The notes under the pieces were generated by a model. That model was given only the letters and a program-made list of their open reading frames with translations. It was not told the DNA's origin and searched no databases. A stretch of 64,000 bases of DNA from Paramyrothecium sp. XJ0827. Taxonomy: Eukaryota; Ascomycota; Sordariomycetes; Hypocreales; Stachybotryaceae. Location of the stretch: NCBI GenBank assembly GCA_020881915.1, contig JAJFPB010000012.1:124001-188000 (forward strand), in the 5' to 3' direction. This document shows, piece by piece, positions 22,369-33,253 of the stretch. A program made the translations under genes and the position numbers. How positions within the stretch are numbered: the stretch's first letter is position 1; each line of letters starts with the position of its first letter.

Positions 22369-24692
22369 CTAACTGGCTACAAAACCAATAAACGGCCAGG
22401 CCATGGCACGTTCCCATGTCATTTCCGCCATCTGTACATCCACTAGATTCTCTGGCCACGTTGTCCTCGCCAGCGTCTCCTTCGCTGTTATCCAATCGCT
22501 CATCTCGCCTATCGCATTGCTCCACCTCTTAGTGAATCCTTCAAAGCAGAACTGCAACTCTTCCAGGCCACGTAGCTTGCCATCGTCGACGCCCTTATGG
22601 CCTATGCACAATCTTGTCTTATGCAGACTCGATGCTGCTACAAAGGCGCGCCAGAAGAAGTAGTCACGTTCAGGAAAGGTTGCGGTATCAGCGTCGAACA
22701 CAGGTTGGTTCAGACAATGGTATTCGGAGCGGAAGAGATCTCGGCGAAGCGTAAGCAGTAACGCGGAGTAAAACCGCATCTCAAGGGGGGTTCCACTGTT
22801 ATGTTGGTTGAGAATAGTGTGAAATAGCATTGAGGAAGTGGAGCCAATACTGACTAGCGACGCCATGACTGGTCGCTTCGTTACACCTGTATCGCCGGTC
22901 TTCTGCTTCTTCTTTACGGTCCCTTGAAGCAGCATTTGTATGTACCACTGATCGCCATTCGATGCCTCCATAAGTTCGCCTAGAATAGGTAAAGCATCCT
23001 CATCCTTCATAGACTTCAATGCAGGAAGCGCCGAAAGATGTCGTGGCATCGGCTGAGACACAGTCTGGTGTGTGAGGCCGGATTGATTTTGACATTGCGG
23101 CTTGCTTCCAAAGTGGGTTGCCACTTTAGGTACCGTGCGATGTTGATGAGATTCGGATGACTTTTGCGCAAGCAGGGTTGTTGTCTCCATATTGAAGCAA
23201 AGCTGGAAGAAATACAAGCTATTCAAAATTAGTACCTTTCTTTTCATAGGCAACAAAGGCAGTTGATAGAGCTTACATTATCACATAACGATTCGAAAAC
23301 ATGTTATCGACCTCTTTTTCACTTGAGTCGATGGCATTCCGACCCAGAAGTGTTACCAGAGCTTTCAAATGAGCTTCGGCAGCTTCTTTATTATCCAGGC
23401 AGTACTAGAATACCATGTCAGTTTCGGCCATTAGGTGTGCTAGGGAAAACGGATTTGTTTGGAATTTGTGGCTTTCGACAAGACCACTGTGACTTTATGG
23501 CTCAAGCCAATACGTATAGGGACGATCTTCAAAAGATGGTTGGCGAGAAAGACTTCTAGAGGCTTACCTCCACAAAGAAAAGCGTGGCAACCTGCCGGAT
23601 GCACATCTGAATTGTTTCAGCCCGAAGCTCACGCAGCCACTCGTGCACCATCCGCATCGCTTCGACTTTATGATAAAGGAAGGTAGGCTCAAAGGCCTGA
23701 AGCTGGCCTGTGTTCCAGGCATAATGTAGTCCAGCTAAGAGGAGTGTATTGCGAAAGATGATATGGTCTTTCATAACCACACGAATACTATAAGTTGCTT
23801 ATAAGAAAATAATCATGAATCATCCCGCAGCTGCTTTACTTACGAGCCTTCCTGTCTTTCAACACCAGTGAAACCATTTATATCACAGACTGGTGCAGTC
23901 CTTGTATTAGCGTAAGATGAAGCCGCAGCCCGCAGTAGTGCAGATGAGTATTGAACCCCAAAGAGCTGGTTCGCTAGCAACACGAGGGCTTATACAGCAT
24001 CACTCACAGTAGTAAAGCAAGTCTCTACTCTTATAGCGCATTCTAACGAGCATCGAGTCGAATGGATCCATCTCAGCGCCAAGACCACACTGCCACGGGC
24101 ATGATATCAGGTTGATGGAGCGATGCGAGGACGTCGGCGGTATTACCGAAGACGAAGGGCGCTGCTGATCTTGATGCTGGGCATGATCTGTCCGGCACAA
24201 CCATGGCTTCTGCTCGCCAGGATGGAGAGGCTGTCGCTCTTGCGCCCTGCGCTCATGGAGAGGCATTTTAGCCGGCTCATACTTACAGTTGCGCTTGCCG
24301 ACCATACAGTTATTGCTGCGCGAAGCTGCGGTCAGCCACATTCAAGCACAAGCCCTCGAGAAATACGTCGGATCTCATTCGCAGCATCTTGGAAATAGAG
24401 TAAATTCCTCCGTCATGGAAATGTCCCCATTGCGCGGAATTCCATGGTCCTGGTTGCCATTTGCGATTCCAAACGTCACCATTCGTCTCCAAATACCATG
24501 AAGGTAATATAAAATTGACAGCCGAAAGGAAGAGCTCACATACCAGAACGGGGCTGTTTCATCACATCGCACATGCCTCTGCCTACAAGTCACACAACCC
24601 GCTCTACTGCGAGTATGAAACCGTCGTGTCTTGCTTGATTGGCTTGTATGAGGGTTGTCGGGGACAACTTTCACAGCCCTTGTCGGTTGCAT
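22369..24692 (-). CDS. Zn2Cys6 fungal transcription factor (594 aa, six exons)
   Basis: Six exons join in phase: 24692-24544, 24315-24008, 23973-23844, 23787-23568, 23404-23277 and 23218-22369. The first intron (228 nt) splits the zinc cluster. After splicing, the six cysteines appear as C33-x2-C36-x6-C43-x6-C50-x2-C53-x6-C60 (CVTCRQRHVRC, PFCNNC, GKRNC), preceded by a basic stretch (KTRRFHTRSRAG). The remaining protein has the helical fungal-specific regulatory region with typical stretches (CDINGFTGVERQEG, IIFRNTLLLAGLHYAWN, PLEMRFYSALLLTLRRDLF). It is a nuclear DNA-binding regulator, target unknown. It is transcribed divergently from the bZIP gene at 25066, about 370 bp away. The fourth intron (163 nt) is long for this genome, but its ends and phase fit. 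Confidence 0.88.
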
Positions 24693-25065
24693 TGGGCGTC
24701 AGCGTATGTGAGTTGAGTTGAATTGGTGAGACCAGAGGGAAAGCAAATGGGTCGCAATAATTAAACATCCATGGTCTATTAATATGGGCCACATCGCGAG
24801 CAGAAGCCGCAGTAACCCCCTCAGGACTAGCCATCTGCAGATTAGCCCTCTATCGGCTAATCTGAATGGTAATTTAATAGTCTACCCACTGACCCACTTC
24901 GCTTATGCAAGCTGACAAGTCTTACTGTCAGAATTATCAGGAGAAACCAACCGACATGAGCTGGGTTATTCCTCTTTCCAACAGAACAACACATTGTCTG
25001 CACCTGTTATACTCTCGAACACGGCCTTCATTGTGATTCGCCAGTAAGACGTGGTTGGATGCGTT
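24693..25065. promoter_or_regulatory. Divergent promoter region between two regulator genes
   Basis: A 373-bp spacer separates the start codons of the Zn2Cys6 gene (minus) and the bZIP/DUF3425 gene (plus), so it must hold both promoters. A direct-repeat-like pair, CAGATTAGCC (24836-24845) and GGCTAATCTG (24855-24864), forms a 10-bp inverted repeat and is the only notable element. Confidence 0.5.
24836..24864. repeat. 10-bp inverted repeat in the divergent promoter
   Basis: CAGATTAGCC at 24836-24845 is followed 9 nt later by its exact reverse complement GGCTAATCTG at 24855-24864. The location in the shared promoter of two transcription-factor genes makes it a candidate dimeric binding site; function is inferred only from symmetry. 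Confidence 0.55.
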
Positions 25066-25882
25066 ATGGACCCGAATTGGACGCCGTTTCTCAAGTCCAT
25101 CGCGGATGATTGGACAAAAGTAGCGGACCCTGCCGATCGCAAACGGATCCAGAACCGGCTGTCCCAACGAGCAAGGCGTACGTGGGGTGATACTACACTC
25201 GCAGCAGAATGACATCGCTGATGTGGCTTATATAGGCATGCGTCTAGCTAGTAAAAGAAAACAAATCGAGGCACAGTGCGACGCGGATGAGATGGGATCA
25301 AGCGACGTCTTTGAAGGATTTATTGGTCCGGATCGTGACCACGGGCAATCCTCAGTACTCGTGTCAGATATGACTGTCGCAGGAACGCAAGAAGCGAATG
25401 TATTCGATACAGCGCTGTCTTTCCCAGGACCTATGGCGGAAACTCACTTCATCGTGCTAACCGACATGACCGCATGTGCAGCCCTGGCAGTCATCGCCCA
25501 GCGTCTCGCCCTCGACTGCCAGCTAAGGCCCGGATTCCACATCAAAGCTTTGACCGATAATTTGCCAGAGTCTATAGCACCGACTAAGCTGCAAACGAGC
25601 GTTCCACATAGGCCATATCTGGACATGCTGCCTTGGGCTTCCCTAAGGGACAGACTTCTCAAGTCCATTACTGTTATTAATGAGGAAGAATTTATGACAG
25701 ACATGAGGACAGGAAGCCTCAAGGTTTGGGGCTCAGTACCTTGGGATCCAATGGGTTGGGAGGTTGGCGAGGACTTTGCAAAAAGATGGTGGTTTCTCAT
25801 GGACGAAGGGATTATCCGAACGACCAATTTTTGGAGATCGCAACGCGGAGAGACACGGCTATCAGTGGCCCTGCTCAGATAA
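25066..25882 (+). CDS. bZIP/DUF3425 transcription-factor-like protein (252 aa)
   Basis: Exon 1 (25066-25177) encodes a basic region ([15 protein letters not shown]) of the bZIP type with the conserved N-x-x-S/A-x-R pattern. An intron at 25178-25235 (GTACGT ... TATATAG) joins it in phase to exon 2 (25236-25882), which continues [13 protein letters not shown]. No strong leucine zipper follows, as is usual in this family. The C-terminal half is DUF3425: [19 protein letters not shown], then [32 protein letters not shown] and [10 protein letters not shown]. Proteins of this architecture are fungal nuclear regulators, often near secondary-metabolism genes. The neighbours are the divergent Zn2Cys6 regulator and a downstream SDR on the same strand, which could be a target. 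It looks intact. Confidence 0.85.
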
Positions 25883-26190
25883 GGATTTCTGACTGTAGTG
25901 CGCCTGTTGTGAGTCCTCTTTCTTTTCGTTACTCCAAGCGGCCACAAGTGCGGCTGCAATCTGACAAAAGATTCCTCGTAGGGCGTTGGTGTTTCTGACA
26001 AGGTGACAGCCCCACTAGATGACCACAGCGGTCATGAAAAAGACGCTGACGAGGACCACTACACCTTTGGATGTTTGCTCATATATATATCGGCAGAATG
26101 CCACAAGCAATTTTAGAATGCTTGAATTCTCCAGCTCTCACTTTGACTCACGACCACAATATTTCCCTTTCCATTTTTTTATCAGCAGTC
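25883..26190. other. Short intergenic region
   Basis: This spacer separates the bZIP/DUF3425 gene from the SDR. An AT-rich ATATATAT element lies near 26082-26089, about 100 bp upstream of the SDR start, and could act as its TATA region. The frame extends upstream to 26071, but the internal Met at 26191 fits the family better. Confidence 0.5.
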
Positions 26191-27183
26191 ATGGGGGCTA
26201 CCTTTGCTCAATTGTTTCCTCCCAAACCTACCTTCACTGAGGACAATGTGCCTTCGCTCGAAGGCAGAGTCTTTTTGGTTACCGGTGGAACTAATGGAGT
26301 CGGCCTGGAACTCGCCAAAATGCTTTATGCCAAAGGAGGCACAGTCTATCTCCCTTGCCGGTCTACCACCAAAGCAGCGCAGACCATCAAGGATCTGCAA
26401 GCTTCGTATCCAGACAGTGTCGGTCGTTTGAAAGCCCTCACCCTCGATCTCAACGATTTGGCTGCGGTGGCAGCCTGTGCCTCTGCCTTTCTTGCACAAG
26501 AAACCCGTCTTGACGTTCTTTGGAATAACGCGGGTATCAGCTACTCACCACATGACGAACTCACCGCTCAAGGGTACGAGCCACATATGGGCATCAATTG
26601 CCTCGGACCGTTCCTCTTTACCAAACTCCTGCTTCCCGTCCTGAAAAGAACGGCCGGCATTTCTACAACGCCCTCAACACGTGTCGTTTTCATCGGCTCA
26701 GGCATGGTGGACATGGCGGCCCCCCCTGGAGGTATTCCTCTGGCTGAACTAAGTCCTGGCCTTCCATCAAAAGATCTAGCACGCAACTACGCCATCTCGA
26801 AAACCGGGAATTGGTTCCTCGCTGCAGAATTCGATCGTCGTGCTCGTACGGACGGGATCCTATTCATTGCACAGAACCCAGGGAACTTGGTGACTAATAT
26901 ATGGGACCGCGTTCCGTGGGTCATCAAGGCACCGGTGAGGTTTCTTTTGCATCCCCCCAAGCTAGGCGCATATTCCGAACTATGGGCTGGACTCAGCCAG
27001 GACATTACTCTTGACGATGGTGGCCGATATGGTGTTCCTTGGGGCAGATGGCACCCGAACCCAAGGAAGGATCTCCTACAGAGCTTAAAGTCGAAAGATG
27101 AGGGTGGAACCGGTCTCGCGGCAGACTTCTGGCACTGGTGTGACGAACAGACGAAGGATTTCCACCAACATAACGATCAATGA
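26191..27183 (+). CDS. Short-chain dehydrogenase, retinol-dehydrogenase-like (330 aa)
   Basis: NAD(P)-dependent oxidoreductase of the SDR superfamily, single exon. I chose the Met at 26191 (MGATFAQLFPPKP) rather than the upstream one at 26071 because this N-terminus is usual for the fungal family. Motifs are all present: VTGGTNGVG (cofactor binding, residues 30-38), a DLND segment, NNAGISYSP, a catalytic-type Ser (FIGSGMVD) and YAISK (YxxxK) with N following. The length fits fungal retinol-dehydrogenase/WW-domain-oxidoreductase-like SDRs (about 320-340 aa). The physiological substrate cannot be told. Its position just downstream of the bZIP/DUF3425 gene suggests possible co-regulation, but no shared motif was identified. 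Confidence 0.9.
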   Translation: MGATFAQLFPPKPTFTEDNVPSLEGRVFLVTGGTNGVGLELAKMLYAKGGTVYLPCRSTTKAAQTIKDLQASYPDSVGRLKALTLDLNDLAAVAACASAFLAQETRLDVLWNNAGISYSPHDELTAQGYEPHMGINCLGPFLFTKLLLPVLKRTAGISTTPSTRVVFIGSGMVDMAAPPGGIPLAELSPGLPSKDLARNYAISKTGNWFLAAEFDRRARTDGILFIAQNPGNLVTNIWDRVPWVIKAPVRFLLHPPKLGAYSELWAGLSQDITLDDGGRYGVPWGRWHPNPRKDLLQSLKSKDEGGTGLAADFWHWCDEQTKDFHQHNDQ

Positions 27184-28734
27184 ATCCAGTCATTGTCGGC
27201 CAACGGAGCTGAGACATCAAGCAGTCAAGAGAAGATGACGGGTAAAGATTGCCGATAACGGTAACCTATTTGTGGCACATGTAGATAGCAATCTTAATCA
27301 GACTTCAACTCTGCAGCAGTTGATCGGTTTTATCGGATAGCATTTTATTTATCTTCAAGAGTTAAAGTTAAGTTCTACAGTCAACGCTCGAACTAGTGTA
27401 CTTGATTACTGTTTGTCCCTATGTCTGGCTCGCTCCATGGACCGGCTCATCACCCATCCTTGGCCCCGTCTTGTTCCGGCGCACTTTAGATTGAAGGAGG
27501 ACATGAGTACAGCGCTTCGACTCACAGCCCGTTCAGCGGTCTTGACGCAGAATCAGGTTCGAGTTGTGGCAACACATATTTAAGACATACTTGGATGCGT
27601 CATGAGTTTATACATGAACCCTTTAACCTAGAAAAAAATCATCCATCTTGAGAAGAAAGGTTTCGGAACTATTGGCCTCATTCTCTTCGGAAGCTGAGCT
27701 TGGAAACTCTTCCACTTTTGCCCTTCCTTTGGGAACTTGAGTGATGGAGATGACATCCGTCATTTCACCCAACTTGTTAAGTCTGTCGCGTATTTGGTAG
27801 GCGCTCAAGGAAAAGACAACGAAGTGTAAGTGAACGGGAACCAAGGCCCTGAGATGTTTTGCCGGGTGCAATATGAGTGAATTTGGGAACGGAAGAGGCG
27901 TGAGGAGGCTATCAAGTCATTCGATTGTACAAAGCGGGTTTGCGATGAAAGATGGTGGTGGATTTGTTAGGGAAGATCAGACCGAGCCTATTCAGGTTTT
28001 CTGTGTAGGTAAACATTCGAACGAAACTGGTCAACCCGCAAGGCATAAGTATTTCACGATTTTAGAAGTTAAAAGACACCAGTCTCCAAATACAAATAGA
28101 ATCAGTTCAGGAGCTGCGAACTTATAGGATCGCCAAAGATAAGTGAGAACATATGACAAGAGCAAGGATCTCCCTTCCACAATGGCGTCGCGACTGTCGA
28201 GTTGACAGTATCACTAACCGCATATGCCGGCTCAACTATCTACCTGTTCGAACAGCAGATTCAGCGCCACTGTCCACGACCCAAATGACAATTAGGAAAG
28301 ACATGGATTACCAGTCTGTTGCGGCATTCTACAAAGACCTGTAGTAATCCCATTGAATAATCACGACGAGCAAAGCCAGTGGTTGACATTGGATACTCCC
28401 ATCATGGAGGATTCGTTGGCACTTGATCAGCGGTCGATGGTCAGCGACATCGGACGCCTCGGATAGGTGGGGAAGTGAATGCGACCTGTGGTTGGTGTTG
28501 AAAAATATGTCACCAGCACGAAAGCGCGACAGCTATCGAGCATCATCAAAGATCAAAAGTAGGGCATGCTGGTGGGTTTTTGGTTACTCATGGCCCGGCT
28601 CTCACCCAAAACTTCCTTAAACCATGCGTTCTGGACTATTAACCGCGGAGCCAGATCATTCCTTGCATCAAGCGGCTTTGTTTCAATACAGATATCCTTG
28701 CTCATTTGAAAGGGAAAAACCTATGCCCCGTTTG
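27184..28734. other. Intergenic region, no supported gene
   Basis: A minus-strand frame at 27623-27871 has protein-like composition (AYQIRDRLNKLGEMTDVI...) but no ATG and no flanking exon could be joined. The plus-strand frame 27873-28127 (84 aa with ATG) has no recognisable content. Nothing else is supported. Confidence 0.4.
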
Positions 28735-30381
28735 TCACTTGGACTTATTAGACTCGGTTCGGAAAACGAAGTGGCTCGCGTCTGTAATGAACCCGTATTC
28801 GCTCGTCCTCGCCGCATTACGGACCCAGGGAGGGCAGCTCACCCAGAGCTCAATTCTACCCGTCTCTGGCCCTATGTCCTCATACATACCACCAGTTTGT
28901 CCTGAACACACTGCCTCGTGCCAGTCTTTCAGCTCGCCCAAGAGCTCGACACTACTTGGGTTACCGTCGAGCCAAGGATTCATCTCCTTCCACTTCCAGT
29001 CCCAGTCGACAGCCAAGTGCTTGATGCCCAACTCCTCTTGCCGACGCGAAATGTCAGAGTCATAATAACTTCCCCAGCCGTGTAGGCTGGCCTCGAACTC
29101 CATGGCGGCGTCTGGTACCATGCCTGGTAGGCTCATGATGGCTTTGTAGTCTTCGTGATAGTTGGCGGCGATGCACGCCCGCGCGCATGTTGCCGCCATC
29201 GCGGGGCGGAGTTGCGCAAGACGCGGCATCACCCCCCACGCGGGCATTGTTGGGTACCAGATCCAGTAGGGGAGCTCGTCGTCTGGCACCGTCCATTGTC
29301 CTGCCCGGTTACGAGCCGTGACGTGACCTATGTCGTTATTCATGACGCGACGCGCGTTTATTGCCCGCCTCAGTGTCCTGACAGTGCGAGGATGCTGGCC
29401 AACAGCAAGGACAATGCTGTCATTCCTGGCTAGCCATGTCGCCATGAAGGTGCTGTGGTAGATGCCCCGTAGGAGGCACTTCAGCTCCGCCCTCACTGGC
29501 CAGGGCCGGCGCAGGCGTGCATACCGGTCAACATTACCCGTATACGCAGCCATAAGGATTAACAAGTTTTTGTTCATTGAGGGTAAGTCCGGCGGCAGAG
29601 GGCCGTCGATGAGTTCAATGTCTTCGGGACCAAGTGTTGGGGTTTCCGGAGTGAAGCTGGTTTCGGCGATGCCCCAATCCTCGGTTATGTTGAATGGTTT
29701 CCAGCGAGCCACAAAATTGGCTGAATGCTTCTTGGTCGCCTTCATGCTGGCAACAACGGCGGTGTCGGCGTTGAGTTGTGCCCCGGCACGAGGCGAAGTG
29801 CTGATCTTGCGAGTATAGTCATCCATGACCTTGTAGCGTGTCGGCATAGCCATAATCAGGTCGTAGATCTGCCGCGCACCGCGTACACTCCTATTTTCCC
29901 GGGCCTCCTCAGCAATGGAGGCGTCTGGGAGAAGATCCAGCTCATGGTATAGATCAATGTAGCCACCCACTGCGCACGCTCGCCCGACCTGGTATTTCAT
30001 GCTCGGGTACTGTATGGCCAGCGCCCTGTACGTTTCCTCGGTTGCTAGATCAGGATACCAGATACAGTACGGAAGGCAGTTATCGCCCATCATTGCCTCG
30101 ACAGGAATCTCGCCGCTCATGATAAGCCTAGCATTGCGAGCTCGTGCAAAGACGTTCCCCGTACCGCGGTCAGCACACAATTCTGCGAGCCCAGGAGCAC
30201 GCGCAAAATCGATGTGTTTACGGATACCAGCCACAAGCGCAAGCCGGACTACATCGTTGCCGAGATTTCGTGGTAGCGACGTGCCACGCAACGCCACAAT
30301 GCAATCAGGCCCGCTATATGAGACGCGTTCAAGCCGTGCTGCTAGTGAAAGCTGTTTGGGGATGAAAGTTAAAGTCGGCAT
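28735..30381 (-). CDS. Fungal protein of unknown function with internal duplication (548 aa)
   Basis: A single uninterrupted frame from ATG at 30381. I do not recognise a domain of known function. Two halves resemble each other: LPYCIWYPDLATEETYRALA...VGRACAVGGYIDLYHEL (about residues 105-150) and LPYWIWYPTMPAWGVMPRLA...CARACIAANYHEDYKAI (about 370-420). Each is preceded by an Ala/Arg-rich helical stretch ending in an xxRRxxxARxxM-like pattern. This suggests a tandem repeat of a 200-250 residue unit. The sequence is Trp- and Tyr-rich with no signal peptide or membrane segment, so it is probably intracellular. GC content is visibly higher than in neighbouring genes. The nearest neighbour on the same strand, beyond a 1.4-kb gap, is a metallo-beta-lactamase-like gene of similar base composition. 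Confidence 0.75.
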   Translation of the reverse strand: MPTLTFIPKQLSLAARLERVSYSGPDCIVALRGTSLPRNLGNDVVRLALVAGIRKHIDFARAPGLAELCADRGTGNVFARARNARLIMSGEIPVEAMMGDNCLPYCIWYPDLATEETYRALAIQYPSMKYQVGRACAVGGYIDLYHELDLLPDASIAEEARENRSVRGARQIYDLIMAMPTRYKVMDDYTRKISTSPRAGAQLNADTAVVASMKATKKHSANFVARWKPFNITEDWGIAETSFTPETPTLGPEDIELIDGPLPPDLPSMNKNLLILMAAYTGNVDRYARLRRPWPVRAELKCLLRGIYHSTFMATWLARNDSIVLAVGQHPRTVRTLRRAINARRVMNNDIGHVTARNRAGQWTVPDDELPYWIWYPTMPAWGVMPRLAQLRPAMAATCARACIAANYHEDYKAIMSLPGMVPDAAMEFEASLHGWGSYYDSDISRRQEELGIKHLAVDWDWKWKEMNPWLDGNPSSVELLGELKDWHEAVCSGQTGGMYEDIGPETGRIELWVSCPPWVRNAARTSEYGFITDASHFVFRTESNKSK

Positions 30382-31764
30382 GGCTGCTGCTACTACCGAC
30401 GTTGAAATTATGGGATGGGCAGAATCAAAATGGAGCAGTCAAGCGACGGTCAGAATACGCTCAATGGTGCTTTTCTACTTGTCTGGCCTGAATATGGTAG
30501 TAGCTAAGCCTGCACGTCACGGGCGATGAGTCAACAAGGAGACACAAGGTGCGGAGCACAGGGCAGTCCCGCTCACCTCTCGACTGGCCCGTGTTCAGGG
30601 ACAGACAAGGATAGGCTATCAGACGGGGCAGGCTCCGGGGTGGCTTCGTCGATACCCGCAGCTGGTCAGCCATCCGTGCGTGACATGGTAACGAAACAGT
30701 CATAGTATGACAAGCCTCCCTTGGTGGTCGCCCAGGCCAGCGACAACACAAACTCCGCACATCACCAACCAGCAAGATCAACTTACGCGATAAAGCATTC
30801 TCTCCCCGGTTGGCGCCATCTCTCCTCCACCTCTGTATCCTCTTCTTAGCACGTTTCTTGCACGACAAACACCGGACGACATGCTCTCGGGCCGCAACTA
30901 TTTACACGAGTATGTGCCTTTCTAAGACCTAATCATTTCTCCACATCCTTGGACCTGGCCGAGATGGCTGTTTGCCGATCTTAGCTGCCACGTTAATGCC
31001 ATTCAGCAAGCCCTGGGCACCTAGACCAAGGGCGAGTGTCTCAATCTAAATGCCCCCAGCTCCGGCGGTCAAGAGATGAGCAGCGCTTAATTGATACGCT
31101 GTCGCCCTTTGACAGTAACACCACCAACTCGACCTTGAATGGCTCTCTCAGCGGTCTCATGTACGTTCATCCCGTCTAGGTCCCTCTCGTCGCGCTCTGC
31201 CATGCACAGCTGGACAATATCCTACTCTACATATCACCGACGACGATGCCCCAGCTGGTGAGCAAGAACATCCCAATGACAAATCTGCCATGCTGGGAGA
31301 CCTGCCTCCTTATGACTTCTCCAGAACTCATCTGGCCGTTTTACGCGCTCTAATATTGATGACTCGTCTCAGAAACTCCGGCGCCCGGGCTCGGGTTGGT
31401 TCGGAGGACTGTGAGCCACGCAAAGTATTGAAAAATGAGACTAAAGACGTCTACAACGAGGTTTACATATTTCATGACTCGTAGTCTATGTCTGAGGAGT
31501 TGAGTTGTTTGGCTGACAGATTGACGAGGGGCAATGAAAAGGCAATGTCGTTGCCAATTCGAATCGCAATTGACTACATTAAACTTCCTCTCCTGCTTAG
31601 CATCCCTGAGTTGAGTTCACCAAAGGCATGATATATGATACCAAGTTAGAATTGAACCTCGAGAATCTTTCAGAAAAAGTAGCGAAAGGTATAAGCGAGC
31701 AACCCAACGATAATCAGGAGATTGATGTGAAGGGTATCCGCATTGTGGCATAGCACCGTGGACT
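30382..31764. other. Intergenic region, no supported gene
   Basis: Upstream flank of the 548-aa protein gene. A plus-strand frame around 31200-31484 has a plausible composition (DDAPAGEQEHPNDKSAML, with ATG at 31290) but no exon boundaries or homologue could be recognised. It could be part of an unrecognised small gene or a relic. Confidence 0.35.
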
Positions 31765-32781
31765 CTATGCTAGCAAGAAGCTCCCTCCGTTCTCAACTTC
31801 CACAAGCCTAGGCTCTTCAATAGCCGTGCCCGGCTCCAACCTTTTGCGAAGCTCATCAATCCCCCACTGCAGGGTCCGCGGCTCGTCACGCACGCCATAG
31901 CTAATCAGCCCACTGAACTTCAAATCCACAAAGTCCCCACTACGGATGTAGTACGGGTTTCCTGCCTCGCGCACGATGGCGAGTCCCTCGTCGACGCCCA
32001 ACACAGTTCTTTTTCCCAAAGTATAGCTGTCCTTCATTGGTGCCACCAGCGCCAGCATCTTCAGGGGCGGTTTCGTGGTCGCCAGAAAGCCCTTCACAGA
32101 TGATTCGTCCGCTCCCATCCCGTGCGGCGCCATCAGTATGAGCTCGTCCCCCAATAGCTCTGTCGTCGTGATGAGGGCGAGTCCGAAGTTATTGAGCCGC
32201 GTCACCGCCGGCGGGAAAACAGTCAACCATGGGGGCATTGGCGCCCCAGGATGCGCACTCTTCCACGACGCTTTGCTTGGATCGCAGTCGGATAGCATTA
32301 CCGTGGTGCTAAAGTATTGCCATGAGGCGATGGCCTTGGCGGCCCCAGCGATAGCAAAAACAGGGGTGGCAGCAGCGAATTGTAGCAGGCTTTCCTTGTG
32401 GCAGTGATCTCCCGCAATGCCCATAACGAATATGGCGTCGACAGCCGGCGCGGCGTCGGTCGGCGCTATCGTGTTTCCCGCCGCACCCTCAATTTCTGCA
32501 ATAGCAGTGTCGAGGGCCGCGCGGCTGGAGAGACCCGGATCCCGGCCTAGGTTCATCTCTAGGATCCATGAGTGGCCAAAAATCGCCGGTTGGCCGAACC
32601 ATGGGTCGATTGCTGCATGGTAGTAGACTTTGGAGCTTGCGCTCTGGTCGGCGGGCGGCCGGGGGAAAGAGATGAGCCAGGACACATCACCGTTGATGTA
32701 GGTAAGGACAGGTCGCAGCTTTGCATCTGCGTCGGCCAAATGGCTCTTCAGGGTCTGCGCTCGGCTCAAGGCTCCTGCCAT
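31765..32781 (-). CDS. Metallo-beta-lactamase-like protein with degenerate metal motif (338 aa)
   Basis: A single exon. The organisation (LTYINGDVSWLISFP, a following KVYYHAAIDPWF, then GHSWILEMNL) matches fungal proteins related to the metallo-beta-lactamase/UlaG fold. The strand-turn where HxHxDH is expected reads IFVMGIAGDHCHKESL: only the DHCH part survives, and the first two histidines are absent. Further landmarks are PVFAIAGAAKAIASWQYF and LILMAPHGMGADE (a single His where a later metal ligand may lie). It may have lost zinc hydrolase activity or use another chemistry. No signal peptide is seen, so it is likely cytosolic. The assignment rests on my memory of the family pattern and should be taken as moderate. 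Confidence 0.65.
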   Translation of the reverse strand: MAGALSRAQTLKSHLADADAKLRPVLTYINGDVSWLISFPRPPADQSASSKVYYHAAIDPWFGQPAIFGHSWILEMNLGRDPGLSSRAALDTAIAEIEGAAGNTIAPTDAAPAVDAIFVMGIAGDHCHKESLLQFAAATPVFAIAGAAKAIASWQYFSTTVMLSDCDPSKASWKSAHPGAPMPPWLTVFPPAVTRLNNFGLALITTTELLGDELILMAPHGMGADESSVKGFLATTKPPLKMLALVAPMKDSYTLGKRTVLGVDEGLAIVREAGNPYYIRSGDFVDLKFSGLISYGVRDEPRTLQWGIDELRKRLEPGTAIEEPRLVEVENGGSFLLA

Positions 32782-33253
32782 GATGACGGTTTAGCAGGGA
32801 GTCAAAGCCGTGAAAATAAGTTATGATGCGTTTTGACAAGCCAGAAGCGATGTGGAGGGCACTTGAACATTAAAAGAGGCAGAGATTCTCTGGCCATGGT
32901 ACACGGTTTGAGACAAATGTATTGGTTGAAGCCTGAGCCAGATGTGTTGGTCGTTGACCGTAAGCCGTAACAGCCCCGCAGAAATGCGCGCGATTACTCT
33001 TGCTTGCTCCTTGATTATGCCAGTAGGGGTGACCCTTATATCTAATCGTCTGCTTCGATTATTCCTTGTCATGCTCATCACACCACTTTAACTTTGAGCT
33101 GCTCCATTCGACCGTGATCAGACGTGCCCACTTTTCCTTGCTTCGAGCAAGGGAGCCTAACTAAGGGCTTAGCTCTTTACAACGTCTTACTGGTCCGTTC
33201 GCGTCACGTTTCTTTATCCGCACTGTTGAAGAATAGCCTATAGAATAGCCTAT
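32782..33253. other. Intergenic region, no gene seen
   Basis: Promoter of the metallo-beta-lactamase-like gene and 3' flank of the AAA+ gene. Only a spurious minus-strand frame (32821-33081) is present. Confidence 0.5.

Noticed and set aside
25444..26001. 185-codon minus-strand open frame
   Set aside because: It is antisense to the well-supported DUF3425 exon on the plus strand and shows no family features.
29999..30529. 176-codon plus-strand frame
   Set aside because: Antisense to the 548-aa minus-strand gene, a typical shadow frame in GC-rich coding sequence.
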